A stretch of DNA of 45,407 bases from a virus. The stretch is from the IMG/VR virus record IMGVR_UViG_3300021197_001525, positions 1-45,407 of that record, one strand, 5' to 3'. This document shows positions 1-6,767 of the stretch, one piece after another. The position numbers and the translations under genes were made by a program. The stretch's first letter is position 1. Each line of letters starts with the position of its first letter. The notes beneath the pieces are model-generated. The model saw only the letters and a program-made list of their open reading frames with translations, ran no database searches and was not told where the DNA came from.

Positions 1-83
1 TCATGATACTCAGGATTGATGACGTAATCTCAATGAAGGCTGGTGCAGGGGACATGATGCCACCAATGCCGGGGATGGGCTGA
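1..83 (+). CDS. Thermosome (group II chaperonin) subunit, 3' end only
   Basis: The window opens inside an open frame that reads MILRIDDVISMKAGAGDMMP and ends in PMPGMG followed by TGA at 81-83. The MILRIDDVI block followed by a Gly/Met-rich tail is the standard C-terminus of archaeal thermosome subunits, the ATP-driven cytosolic folding chamber. Only about 26 residues are present, so the ATPase and apical domains cannot be checked. The next gene starts at the very next base, so the chaperonin belongs to the same transcription unit as the small viral-type genes. It could serve folding of virion proteins, which is an inference. A host gene at a provirus border is the alternative. Confidence 0.75.
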   Translation, partial: MILRIDDVISMKAGAGDMMPPMPGMG

Positions 84-362
84 ATGCCCATCAAGAGGAT
101 TATGTCGGGCAGAACGAAACGACTACGCTTGAAGATAGTACGTTTCCTTGAGAAGAAAGGCCCACAAAATTCTCAGCAGATTTACGATCATCTCAACAAG
201 TCATCATATAGCGGTGCGACCCAACAGCAGGTCGGCAACATCCTCAGTAAAGATCCCAGATTTCGCCCGGTTAGCAGAACGCAGGTACTATCTCCAGCAC
301 AGAACCAACGGTACGACATCCAGATATGGGATCTCAGCCTTGACTACAAGGAGTGGAATTGA
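84..362 (+). CDS. Small winged-helix-like protein
   Basis: The 92-residue product begins basic (KRIMSGRTKRLRLK). It then shows a pattern typical of a winged helix: helix IVRFLEKKG, helix SQQIYDHLNK, recognition-like helix TQQQVGNILSKDPRF, then a beta wing with RYDIQIWDL. This suggests DNA binding, perhaps as a small regulator, but I do not recognise a named family. The ATG directly follows the thermosome TGA. An ATG at 102 is an alternative start, although its GAGG is too close. It overlaps the next gene by one base (TGATG). Confidence 0.6.
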   Translation: MPIKRIMSGRTKRLRLKIVRFLEKKGPQNSQQIYDHLNKSSYSGATQQQVGNILSKDPRFRPVSRTQVLSPAQNQRYDIQIWDLSLDYKEWN

Positions 363-541
363 TGAGGCCGTTCGCTAGGAACTACAAGTCAACCCCTAGA
401 CGAAAGCCGGACAATTACAGAGCCTGTATGGAGTGTGGGAAAACCAAACTGTCAACCAGCGTCAAGGAGCATACCAAGAGATGCGGAAGATGCGCCAGAC
501 TTCGACGCGAAGCCAATGGTTGGAAACTCAGAAAATACTAG
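362..541 (+). CDS. Zinc-ribbon miniprotein
   Basis: This 59-residue basic protein has two CxxC knuckles (CMEC and CGRC) about 20 residues apart, which is a typical small zinc ribbon. I chose ATG 362 because AAGGAG lies 8 bases upstream (348-353) and the start overlaps the previous stop as TGATG. A GTG at 353 in the same frame overlaps that SD and is unlikely. A role in nucleic-acid or protein binding is plausible but unproven. Confidence 0.6.
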   Translation: MRPFARNYKSTPRRKPDNYRACMECGKTKLSTSVKEHTKRCGRCARLRREANGWKLRKY

Positions 542-553
542 CAATTATAGACG

Positions 554-657
554 ATTTTACCCCAAAATGGCTCGCAGTATGCCGTTTTTGGGCAGAAGCA
601 TTTATGGTCAAATACCGACTCGTTAATTTTACCGAGGCAAAATTGGCCCGGTTTATG
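554..657 (+). promoter_or_regulatory. Repeated operator- or promoter-like element in a gene-free gap
   Basis: The 127-base gap between 541 and 669 holds no convincing gene. It carries two imperfect direct repeats, at 554-581 and 626-657. Each starts ATTTTACC, forms a small inverted repeat ATTTT/AAAAT (554-568; extended to AATTTT/AAAATT at 625-644), continues GG..CG and ends in TATG. TTTATGG also occurs at 601-607 and 652-658. The AT-rich paired dyads just before a gene fit a repressor-binding or promoter region. No canonical archaeal TATA box is certain. Confidence 0.35.
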
Positions 658-668
658 GAAGTGAAAAA

Positions 669-797
669 ATGAGTGAAAAGAAGAAGAAAAATAAAGCAAA
701 ACAAAGTGAGGTGCTTTTGGGCATCTGTCGAAAGTGCGGAGGTTCAACCGGGCCATGGGGAGCCATGATGGGCAATGCTTGCAGGTGTAAGAGATGA
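669..797 (+). CDS. Tiny Lys-rich zinc-finger protein (42 aa)
   Basis: The frame codes MSEKKKKNKAKQ, then a hydrophobic stretch with CRKC, a Gly-rich loop and a terminal CRCKR. CxxC plus CxC suggests one bound zinc, and the Lys-rich head suggests nucleic-acid contact. There is no strong SD. The stop overlaps the next ATG by 3 bases (ATGA). It is short, so the call rests on the Cys pattern and the coupled junction. Confidence 0.5.
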   Translation: MSEKKKKNKAKQSEVLLGICRKCGGSTGPWGAMMGNACRCKR

Positions 798-1051
798 GTG
801 ATGGACAGATCGGCAAGGGCAGAGCGAGGAGCATCGCGCACGTCGAGTACGAAGTCCTCCAATTGCTAGGACGGGAGATAGACCTGAGCGGACTCATGTC
901 CCAGATGATACCCAAGGGAGACAGGGTTGCGGAGAAGCGGTTCAAGACGGGGGCGACGAACATCTCCGGCTACCTGATGAACATGGTCGAGAGGAGAAAG
1001 CACAGGCTACCTGAGAACCACGTCGATTACGAGCCAAAGGGGGACGAGTGA
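794..1051 (+). CDS. Hypothetical protein, 85 aa
   Basis: I do not recognise this protein. It is mixed helical, with VEYEVLQLLGREIDLSGLMSQM as a probable helix pair and a basic C-terminal half (VERRKHRLPENH). It starts in an ATGA overlap with the preceding zinc-finger gene. It ends in KGDE with the junction GGGGGACGAGTGAATG, which recurs at two other gene borders in this region and provides the SD for the next gene. Confidence 0.6.
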   Translation: MSDGQIGKGRARSIAHVEYEVLQLLGREIDLSGLMSQMIPKGDRVAEKRFKTGATNISGYLMNMVERRKHRLPENHVDYEPKGDE

Positions 1052-1549
1052 ATGTCAAAGGTAAGACTCTCCTTGAGTGCGTTTCAATGCGAGGTAGTCG
1101 ATCACTACATGGGTGTGGATCATATATATTATGAGGAACAAGAGGGATACTCAAGCATTAGGGAGGCACTTGGACTAGAGGATGCAGAATACGATCCAGA
1201 GCAAGAGTCCTGTGACTTGGATGAGATACTTTGGGGGGCAAGAGAGTGGTTGTCCAATCTAGCAAATGCTGTGCCTCTTAACCCGCCAATCTCTGTCTGG
1301 AAGAAGGCGTATGGTCGTCACGTTATGGAGTATCAAACCTACAAAGCCCGAACCCGCATCGTGCCGGACAATTACATCCTTGCTGTTGCATGGCTTCTTG
1401 AAGACGTAATAGACGGAAGCACCATGCTGAATAATGGAATGTCCATGGCGGAGGAGTGGGTCGTTCAAGAAGACTTGGCGTGGGCAATGCTTGACAAATC
1501 CATAGATGCGTTTTGGAGAAAGGTTGAGATGTTGAGGGAGCAATCATAA
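1052..1549 (+). CDS. Hypothetical acidic protein, 165 aa
   Basis: The product is acidic in its first half (EEQEGYSS, DAEYDPEQESCDLDE) and rich in Trp and helices afterwards (ILWGAREWLSNL, YILAVAWLLEDVIDG, EEWVVQEDLAWAML, FWRKVEMLREQS). I see no transmembrane segment, catalytic motif or known fold. It is directly joined to the upstream gene through the repeated GGGGGACGAGTGAATG junction, so it is probably translated with it. Confidence 0.65.
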   Translation: MSKVRLSLSAFQCEVVDHYMGVDHIYYEEQEGYSSIREALGLEDAEYDPEQESCDLDEILWGAREWLSNLANAVPLNPPISVWKKAYGRHVMEYQTYKARTRIVPDNYILAVAWLLEDVIDGSTMLNNGMSMAEEWVVQEDLAWAMLDKSIDAFWRKVEMLREQS

Positions 1550-1573
1550 GCGAAACGCCCCCTAACGGACACC

Positions 1574-1729
1574 ATGCCTTGTCACAGATGTGGTTGTGTG
1601 ATTGATGCTAGGAATACCAAGACGGCTAGGAGGAGCAACAAGAAGATGTATTGTGGCAAGTGCTATCTCAAGAACCAGCGCGAGAAGAGGGCGGGCAACG
1701 GGGAATACTCGCGTCGTAATAGCAAGTAG
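1574..1729 (+). CDS. Zinc-ribbon miniprotein (51 aa)
   Basis: MPCHRCGCVID is followed by a basic loop, then YCGKCYLKNQREKR. Two CxxC knuckles about 22 residues apart fit a treble-clef or ribbon zinc site, and the Arg/Lys-rich C-terminus would suit nucleic-acid binding. The frame is separate from its neighbours, 24 bases after the previous stop, with no strong SD. Confidence 0.6.
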   Translation: MPCHRCGCVIDARNTKTARRSNKKMYCGKCYLKNQREKRAGNGEYSRRNSK

Positions 1730-1765
1730 CGAAGTGTTCAAATACACCCCCCACTACTCAACAAT

Positions 1766-1778
1766 GCCCTAAGAGGGC
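1766..1778 (+). promoter_or_regulatory. Short hairpin directly upstream of an SD
   Basis: GCCCT-AAG-AGGGC forms a 5-bp stem with a 3-base loop immediately before the AAGGAG SD (1780-1785) of the 327-residue gene at 1797. The gap 1730-1796 has no gene. The same 13-mer occurs again at 9486-9498 inside the candidate ssDNA-binding protein gene. It could be a translational operator, but it is short enough to be chance. Confidence 0.3.
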
Positions 1779-1796
1779 GAAGGAGATACAGATAAT

Positions 1797-2780
1797 ATGA
1801 GCAAAGCAGATATGAAGAAAGATATGGATGGCCGGTTAAGCACCGATTTACTAGCCGCCCTGATACCCCTAGAGGGCATCGGGTCGTCGGCTAAGGAATT
1901 GCTTCACGCGGCTTGGGAAAACGAAGGACGAGACATCTATCTCAACGAGGACGAGAGAGATGCGAGAGGGAAGGCCCCGTTGCATTCCGTGGGTGACGTT
2001 GGCATTGAGATAAAGGTCAATGGCGTCACACTCAGGGTGGGACAGAGCAACCCGGACAAGCCATCAGTAGTCATCCCGGTTGGGATGAGCGACAAGGTAA
2101 CTACGATGGCTCTGGATCACAAATTCAACTATGCGTTCCTGCTATCGGCATTGTGTCACTCCAATGGGGGAGACATGACGCAGGTTCAGAGGATAGTGGA
2201 CATACTCAACGACATACAGGACGAGTCCATGGTCGAGAAGAACGGGAGGACTAGCATCGACAAGTCGCTCCTCCCCAATGTTCACAATCAGGACACGATT
2301 GAGGAATTAGTCAATTCATTGACACGCAAGGTTCGCTCGCGCACCAAGGGAACCATTCGCACCAATGTATCAGTAGCGGTCGAGGGACTACCTGCTCCAG
2401 CAGCAGAGAGGCCCGTCATCGCATCAGACATCATAACCACTCACGCCCCAGAGTCACCAAGCGGGAATCCCATCCCCGCATCTGTGCCTCCAAGCGCGAT
2501 CATAGTAGGGGTGGAGAACGAACAGGGGGGTGAGGAGGGTGGTGACTCCTCCTCGCTCTCCGACCTCATGGCTAACAGGGAAGCCGTGACAGACGCCCTC
2601 AGCAGCGTCCTGTCTCTAGGCGACCTGACCATCGGCAACGTCCGCAAGGGCATGATTGAGATGGGCATGGCTGACGAACAATGGAGGTCACGCTTCGACT
2701 CTCTAGTCAAGGCCGGGTGGATCACCACCAACGGAGCGAGTGGTCGCTCCTGCCGCTACAATTGGATGGGGGACGAGTGA
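1797..2780 (+). CDS. Hypothetical protein with C-terminal winged-helix-like segment, 327 aa
   Basis: Residues 1-190 look globular (VGIEIKVNGVTLRVGQ strand-rich, then YAFLLSALCHSNGGD and a helical IVDILNDIQDE). Residues 200-250 are a Pro/Ala/Ser/Gly-rich linker. The last 75 residues (SDLMANREAVTDALSSVL, GNVRKGMIEMGMADEQWRSRF, LVKAGWITTNG, CRYNWMG) follow helix-helix-helix-wing order and may bind DNA. I do not recognise a family. The start has AAGGAG about 11 bases upstream. The gene ends with the repeated GGGGGACGAGTGAATG junction. Its size and position near the start of the early block make a regulator plausible. Confidence 0.65.
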   Translation: MSKADMKKDMDGRLSTDLLAALIPLEGIGSSAKELLHAAWENEGRDIYLNEDERDARGKAPLHSVGDVGIEIKVNGVTLRVGQSNPDKPSVVIPVGMSDKVTTMALDHKFNYAFLLSALCHSNGGDMTQVQRIVDILNDIQDESMVEKNGRTSIDKSLLPNVHNQDTIEELVNSLTRKVRSRTKGTIRTNVSVAVEGLPAPAAERPVIASDIITTHAPESPSGNPIPASVPPSAIIVGVENEQGGEEGGDSSSLSDLMANREAVTDALSSVLSLGDLTIGNVRKGMIEMGMADEQWRSRFDSLVKAGWITTNGASGRSCRYNWMGDE

Positions 2781-2909
2781 ATGATGAGTACGGCAATCAC
2801 ACTCGTTCAGAGGTTGAAGAAGGAGTATGACATCAAGGACGAACACCTTGAGGGGTTGGAGACTATTCTCTTCGATATAGCACAGTTTGGCTATGAGGGG
2901 GACGAGTGA
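2781..2909 (+). CDS. Tiny helical protein (42 aa)
   Basis: MMSTAITLVQRLKKEYDIKD, then a second acidic helix, ending GYEGDE. No known family. It is the second of three genes that end in a GDE tail encoded by the GGGGGACGAGTGAATG junction, and it sits stop-to-start between two larger genes, which supports real translation. Confidence 0.55.
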   Translation: MMSTAITLVQRLKKEYDIKDEHLEGLETILFDIAQFGYEGDE

Positions 2910-3227
2910 ATGGATTACTACCAGCAACAGGACTACGACAAGTACGGGTTCCTACAATCAGCCCAGACCGGGGAGAAATACATCATCATGGACGGCAACG
3001 AGAAGTGGGCAACCTCTGATCTCCGAAAGCCACTCAAGTGGATTGACGAGGAGACTGGCGTCATTGTCATCAAGAGCAAGAAGGGCAACCAATACACCGT
3101 CAAGAACAGGTATGGCTCTGCTAGATACGACCTCTCAGGACACGACAGGAAATATCGCAATGAGTGGAGGCAGAGGAGACTAGCCGGACTCAACATGGTT
3201 GCCGACAGGTCATGGGAGGAGGAGTGA
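2910..3227 (+). CDS. Hypothetical protein, 105 aa
   Basis: A Tyr/Lys-rich protein with beta-strand character (GEKYIIMDGNEKW, GVIVIKSKKGNQYTVKNRYG) and a basic helical tail (KYRNEWRQRRLAGL) ending WEEE. Not recognised. The Glu run at the end is encoded by the GGAGGAGGAG that serves as SD for the next start at 3230. Confidence 0.6.
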   Translation: MDYYQQQDYDKYGFLQSAQTGEKYIIMDGNEKWATSDLRKPLKWIDEETGVIVIKSKKGNQYTVKNRYGSARYDLSGHDRKYRNEWRQRRLAGLNMVADRSWEEE

Positions 3228-3229
3228 CC

Positions 3230-3376
3230 ATGCCTAACAGCCGACAGAGAGCAGGTCAGAGATACCGATACAACTTGAAATTCAAGGCTCGGAAGAATGC
3301 TCCATCACCACAAGTCATGAGGGCTAAGGCACTAGCAGAGAACCGCGTCAAGGCACTACTAGAGGAGGAGGAGTAG
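3230..3376 (+). CDS. Small basic protein (48 aa)
   Basis: MPNSRQRAGQRYRYNLKFKA is strongly basic and is followed by a helix ending LLEEEE. ATG 3230 is preferred over an in-frame upstream start because GGAGGAGGAG ends 5 bases upstream and the longer form would lie inside the previous gene. Function unknown; the N-terminal charge would suit RNA or DNA binding. Confidence 0.55.
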   Translation: MPNSRQRAGQRYRYNLKFKARKNAPSPQVMRAKALAENRVKALLEEEE

Positions 3377-3377
3377 C

Positions 3378-3746
3378 ATGGGTGACTTACCTAGCAAGGC
3401 ATGGATATTCTACCAAGAACCAGAGCATGGCTCCCATCCAGTTGTGCAAGTCGAACCAGAAGATGGTGAGGACTTCACCCTAGATGAGTTGCAGGGATTC
3501 GTGGGGGGGCTGATCGAGAAACTACCCATCCCCGGTCACATCATCTTTGCGAATGAGGAGGGCGGGATGTATGATGAGTTTGTGATGAACACACGCTTTG
3601 TGATGCTATTCGCTGAGTTGCTCGCTACCTATGTCCTCATGGGGCCTAAGATGGTTGCAGGAAACGTGATTCTCATGGATACTCCGACACTAAGGGAGAA
3701 CACAGTAGTCATGGACTACCTTGAAACAGTAGCGGCGGTGGCATGA
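3378..3746 (+). CDS. DUF3846-like protein, 122 aa
   Basis: The order of elements (ELQGFVGGLIEKLPIPGHI, then FANEEGGMYDEFVMNTRF, then VLMGPKMVAGNVILMD) matches the small phage family I know as DUF3846: a helix, a conserved NE-G segment, an N-x-R position, and a final 'G-hydrophobic-D' strand. Such proteins are common in early regions of tailed phages and have no established biochemical role. GGAGGAGGAG lies just upstream. The match is by eye only. Confidence 0.6.
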   Translation: MGDLPSKAWIFYQEPEHGSHPVVQVEPEDGEDFTLDELQGFVGGLIEKLPIPGHIIFANEEGGMYDEFVMNTRFVMLFAELLATYVLMGPKMVAGNVILMDTPTLRENTVVMDYLETVAAVA

Positions 3747-3905
3747 ATGAGAGATTCTGACTACCCGCAGCATCCAGAAGAGTATCTACCAGCATGGGTC
3801 TTCGATCTAAGAGACTGTCCGACCTGTGACAACCCCATCATCCCAGATTGTAGGGAAATGGAGTGGGGTGGCGAAAGGTGCGCGTGTGAGGAGGAGTCCT
3901 CATGA
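3747..3905 (+). CDS. Small zinc-binding protein (52 aa)
   Basis: The C-terminal half carries CPTC, then a lone Cys and CAC (CPTCDNPIIPDCREMEWGGE, then RCACEEE), giving four to five candidate zinc ligands. It is acidic, unlike the neighbouring basic ribbons. ATG 3747 immediately follows the previous TGA. The last codons overlap the next ATG as ATGA. Confidence 0.55.
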   Translation: MRDSDYPQHPEEYLPAWVFDLRDCPTCDNPIIPDCREMEWGGERCACEEESS

Positions 3906-4063
3906 TAGCATTATCGAGTACGGGAATCGCATCGGTCTGCGGTTTGATGAGGATTGCAATAGCGCATATGGAAGAGGGCAATCACTCAGAGGCAATGCGA
4001 GTCTTGCAAGAAACAATAGTCGAGTTGGGCGGCACGTTTGAGGTCGGGGTGAGTGAAGAATGA
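3902..4063 (+). CDS. Small hypothetical protein (53 aa)
   Basis: MIALSSTGIASVCGLMRIAI is a short hydrophobic helix, followed by an amphipathic helix EAMRVLQETIVELGG and an acidic end. It could be membrane-associated or a small helical hairpin. Start and stop both overlap neighbours (ATGA at each end), and GAGGAG precedes the ATG by 5 bases. Confidence 0.5.
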   Translation: MIALSSTGIASVCGLMRIAIAHMEEGNHSEAMRVLQETIVELGGTFEVGVSEE

Positions 4064-4269
4064 GTATCGAGATCGTTCTGAGGAACAAAGCACACTTCCC
4101 TAGAGAGAAAGTGCCTATGCTGATGAGGGACATCGCTCAATTGATGGCTAACTATGGGTTGGAAATGCAATTGACGGAGATTCACAGAGCGGCATCCGAT
4201 TGCGGCTCCGTGTATATGGGAACTCACTTCGGTGAGCAGATTAATGTCAAGAAAGAGGAGGAGGAATAG
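4060..4269 (+). CDS. Hypothetical protein, 69 aa
   Basis: It has an alpha/beta pattern (MSIEIVLRNKAHFPREKVPM, helix, LEMQLTEIH strand, VYMGTHFGEQINVKK). No family recognised. It ends KKEEEEE, encoded by the GAGGAGGAGGAA SD of the following gene. Confidence 0.6.
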   Translation: MSIEIVLRNKAHFPREKVPMLMRDIAQLMANYGLEMQLTEIHRAASDCGSVYMGTHFGEQINVKKEEEE

Positions 4270-4560
4270 ATGTCAGCAACGAGGAACGGCAGGGGGCAGA
4301 GGGTCGGCCCCGGCATCAGGGCCAAGTTATTCACTAGCAGACCGGGGCGTCCGAGAAAGAGTGCTAAGAAGGTCTGGATTGGCGCACAGTTTCTATTCGG
4401 GCATCCTCCTTTCTCAATGTCAATGAAGCCGGGGAATGGGGCTGTCACTACCAAGTGGGTGATAGAGAAGGTCAAGAACGATCCTGAACCCATTGTCATT
4501 GATGATCATGCCAAGGGGGCTTATGATGCTCTGATGGCTATGATGAGGGATAACCAATGA
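4270..4560 (+). CDS. Hypothetical basic protein, 96 aa
   Basis: The N-terminal 40 residues are very basic and Gly-rich (RNGRGQRVGPGIRAKLF, RPGRPRKSAKKVW). The RPGRPRK core resembles an AT-hook-like Arg-Gly-Arg-Pro element. The second half is a compact alpha/beta segment. DNA binding is plausible. It ends in an ATGA overlap with the next gene. Confidence 0.55.
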   Translation: MSATRNGRGQRVGPGIRAKLFTSRPGRPRKSAKKVWIGAQFLFGHPPFSMSMKPGNGAVTTKWVIEKVKNDPEPIVIDDHAKGAYDALMAMMRDNQ

Positions 4561-5063
4561 GAGTCGATGAGGATAATCTCCCCGTCGCACCTAAACCGCA
4601 GTTTGCTTATGCTATGGGTCGGTGGGTACTACCCTCAATCACGATAATCAGCGACGAACCTGTTGGCGTGTCTGATGTTGGTCAGACCATTGATGGGGAG
4701 CCATGGCAGATTCAGTCACCGATAATCATACTCCAGAGCAATAGGCTATCACAGAACCTAGTGCCACCTGACTACCGAGGGGTAATGGACAGAGTAGTCC
4801 CACGGATATATGAAATTCCAACAGACGGCTTCGGAGTCATTGAAGTGGACACAGGGCGCATTGGATGGATACCACATGAAATAGTGCAGAGTGATAGAAT
4901 CGAATTGGTCGAGAAGGAATCTACCCTTCTCCATTACGTCGATGCCATGCTTGAGAGAAGAGGGTGGTTCCCAATACAAGTAGATCTGGAAGAACTCTTT
5001 GAAATCCGCATCGAACCTCCTTCACCAGAAGAATTCGATGATTCAATGTCCGACTGGATATGA
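4557..5063 (+). CDS. Hypothetical acidic protein, 168 aa
   Basis: Strand-rich first half (WVLPSITIISDEPVGVSDVG, IQSPIIILQSNRLSQ) and an acidic C-terminus (EELFEIRIEPPSPEEFDDS). No signal peptide, membrane helix or catalytic motif seen; family not recognised. It starts in an ATGA overlap with the basic protein before it, so the two opposite-charge products could be made together. Confidence 0.6.
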   Translation: MRVDEDNLPVAPKPQFAYAMGRWVLPSITIISDEPVGVSDVGQTIDGEPWQIQSPIIILQSNRLSQNLVPPDYRGVMDRVVPRIYEIPTDGFGVIEVDTGRIGWIPHEIVQSDRIELVEKESTLLHYVDAMLERRGWFPIQVDLEELFEIRIEPPSPEEFDDSMSDWI

Positions 5064-5411
5064 TTGAGGGATATTTATACCCCTCACGACGATGGATATA
5101 GTATGGACGACCCAAAGGGAAGGGCCTACGCAATAGAGCGAAGGTACAGGATGCTAACGGCCCCATGGTTGGAATTAATGGCTGAGATACGCGCAGAAAG
5201 AGGTGCTTTGTTGGCAACGACAGAGTATCAAGAATGGGCTGGAATCGAGAAAGCCGAACGACTTGACATCATAGACACTAGACTCAAGACCGTCGAGGAT
5301 TGGTTGAATCATTACAAGATAGAGAAGAGAGCCGGTCATGGTTTCCGTGTGAGGAGATGGCTAACAACCGCATCAAGACTTTCTGATTCAGAGTTAGAAG
5401 GGATGTTGTGA
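5064..5411 (+). CDS. Hypothetical helical protein, up to 115 aa
   Basis: Long helices rich in Glu/Arg (AYAIERRYRMLTAPWLELMA, IEKAERLDIIDTRLKTVEDW) suggest a coiled-coil-like protein. The TTG at 5064 directly follows the previous TGA. An ATG at 5103 (MDDPKGRAYA) would give a 102-residue form and is equally possible. Not recognised. Confidence 0.5.
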   Translation: MRDIYTPHDDGYSMDDPKGRAYAIERRYRMLTAPWLELMAEIRAERGALLATTEYQEWAGIEKAERLDIIDTRLKTVEDWLNHYKIEKRAGHGFRVRRWLTTASRLSDSELEGML

Positions 5412-5413
5412 AG

Positions 5414-5569
5414 ATGGAAGAATACGAACGACAGGTATGGTGTGGCCCATGTGGAGTCAAGATGAATCTTAGCAAGGAACGAAAGGACATACTCAAGGGC
5501 GGCGTGAGAAAGACAGTTGAATGCCCTATGTGCAAGAAGTGGGAGTGGGAACCGAATGGCGATAACTGA
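5414..5569 (+). CDS. Zinc-ribbon miniprotein (51 aa)
   Basis: VWCGPCGVKMNL and VECPMCKKWEWEP place two CxxC knuckles 25 residues apart with strands around them, a classic zinc ribbon. It begins two bases after the previous stop and its end overlaps the next gene by 14 bases. Similar CPxC ribbons occur at 17710-17886 on the other strand. Confidence 0.6.
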   Translation: MEEYERQVWCGPCGVKMNLSKERKDILKGGVRKTVECPMCKKWEWEPNGDN

Positions 5570-6065
5570 GGATGAGGTGGTATGGGCGTTTCGCCTGTGG
5601 AACGGCCTAGCAGAGGGGGGGCGATGGGTCGTCCCAGACCTTGGCATTTATGAGAGGACGGGAGAGGCTACCCTCTCGTTGAAGGAGTTGTATGCTGCCA
5701 GACCCGATCATATCGTGAATGAAGACAACAGAAGCCTGTTCGATACGCATGACTACCTAGTCGCATTGGGTACTGAGATAGGATGGGAAATAGTCTTGGA
5801 CATAGGAAAGGCATACAATCAGGAGGGTGATGTCCTCAACATACCAGAGGATCGCTATGGACAGGCAGCAGTATGCTCAAAGCAATGTGGTGCGATAGTC
5901 AGGATTGAGCCTCCCGAACCAGCCAAGATATTCGTACAGATAAACAAGGGCCTATGTCCTGTTTGTGGAGAGAAGGGATTCACTAAGTCATGGGAGGGAC
6001 TCCATGTTTATCTGGATGACACAGGAGCGAGGATAAAGCAATTCATGAACGCGGAGGAGGAATGA
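5556..6065 (+). CDS. Hypothetical protein with zinc-ribbon segment, 169 aa
   Basis: Residues 1-105 look globular (EDEVVWAFRLWNGLAEGGRW, DYLVALGTEIGWEIVLDIG). A Cys cluster follows (VCSKQC, then LCPVCGEKG about 30 residues on), consistent with a zinc ribbon, and a short C-terminal strand region ends NAEEE. ATG 5556 is preferred to an upstream in-frame TTG because it gives a 14-base overlap and has GGGAG about 10 bases before it. Function unknown. Confidence 0.6.
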   Translation: MAITEDEVVWAFRLWNGLAEGGRWVVPDLGIYERTGEATLSLKELYAARPDHIVNEDNRSLFDTHDYLVALGTEIGWEIVLDIGKAYNQEGDVLNIPEDRYGQAAVCSKQCGAIVRIEPPEPAKIFVQINKGLCPVCGEKGFTKSWEGLHVYLDDTGARIKQFMNAEEE

Positions 6066-6145
6066 TGGGGCAACAACCACTCTGGGTTCAATTGATAGAT
6101 AGTAGTCTGAGACAAAGACAGAGAGAAAAAGAAGAGGAGGAATGA
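6062..6145 (+). CDS. Possible 27-aa peptide
   Basis: MMGQQPLWVQLIDSSLRQRQ then REKEEEE. GGAGGAGG precedes the start, and it overlaps both neighbours as ATGA, filling the space between them exactly. It may exist mainly to couple translation. Very short, so uncertain. Confidence 0.4.
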   Translation: MMGQQPLWVQLIDSSLRQRQREKEEEE

Positions 6146-6477
6146 ATATGAAATTAAGATTGGATGAAATAGTAATAGATGGAAAAGTGCATAGTATAGA
6201 GTATAATGACAAGTATGCGAATGGTTGGCATTACGAGGTTGATAGCCTCAAGGAGAGGGCCGACAAGTACCTCAACATGATAGCGAAGAAGAGAAGCCCG
6301 TTCAAGAAGGACAGGGACGACTACGAGGCGTGGCGCGAAGCCAAGAAGATAATCCATGGTGCAAAGGTCACGGCGATACAGAAGGTAATTGATTCGTTAG
6401 AAGAAATCAACAACGGCCCTCTTTCGATCATCCCAGAAGACATCATCCCAGAAGACACGGGTGGTGAAGAGGAATGA
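6142..6477 (+). CDS. Hypothetical protein, 111 aa
   Basis: N-terminal strands (MKLRLDEIVIDGKVHSIEYN) are followed by a Lys-rich helical region (ADKYLNMIAKKRSPFKKDRD, AKVTAIQKVIDSLEEI) and an acidic tail with a duplicated PEDIIPED. No family recognised. It is coupled to both neighbours by ATGA overlaps. Confidence 0.6.
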   Translation: MNMKLRLDEIVIDGKVHSIEYNDKYANGWHYEVDSLKERADKYLNMIAKKRSPFKKDRDDYEAWREAKKIIHGAKVTAIQKVIDSLEEINNGPLSIIPEDIIPEDTGGEEE

Positions 6478-6767
6478 GCCGTGAGCATGACTATCAGAAC
6501 AAAGTCCACAATAAAATTGACACTTCTTGTCAACCGGGAGAAGAGTTGCACGTCATTACATCCAATGCCTATGACGGCAGGATGCTCAATGTGAGAATGC
6601 ACAGAATAATCCCTTCAAAGACGGGGTGGACAGGATATACCAAAGCAGGATTCTTTCTCAATCGTCAAGAAGCGAGGGAATTGAGGGATGCTCTTTCTGA
6701 TTTAGTCGAGGATGAGGACATATGGGTTGTTGTCGAGGCAGAGCCTCTGAGGGATGTGGATGAGTAA
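6474..6767 (+). CDS. Hypothetical protein, 97 aa
   Basis: A small alpha/beta protein: strands LHVITSNAYDGRMLNVRMHR, then the segment GWTGYTKAGFFLNRQEAREL followed by a helix, ending in strand IWVVVEAE. The 'G-hydrophobic-L..eeA..L..aL' segment is common in small phage DNA-associated proteins, but I cannot name a family. Confidence 0.6.
   Translation: MSREHDYQNKVHNKIDTSCQPGEELHVITSNAYDGRMLNVRMHRIIPSKTGWTGYTKAGFFLNRQEARELRDALSDLVEDEDIWVVVEAEPLRDVDE

Noticed and set aside
433-672. 79-residue plus-strand frame in the gap after 541
   Set aside because: It lies half inside the zinc-ribbon gene in another frame, has no SD, and covers the repeated dyad region.
538-963. 141-residue minus-strand frame
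   Set aside because: It is antisense to three plus-strand genes with better starts and coupling; composition looks like a shadow.
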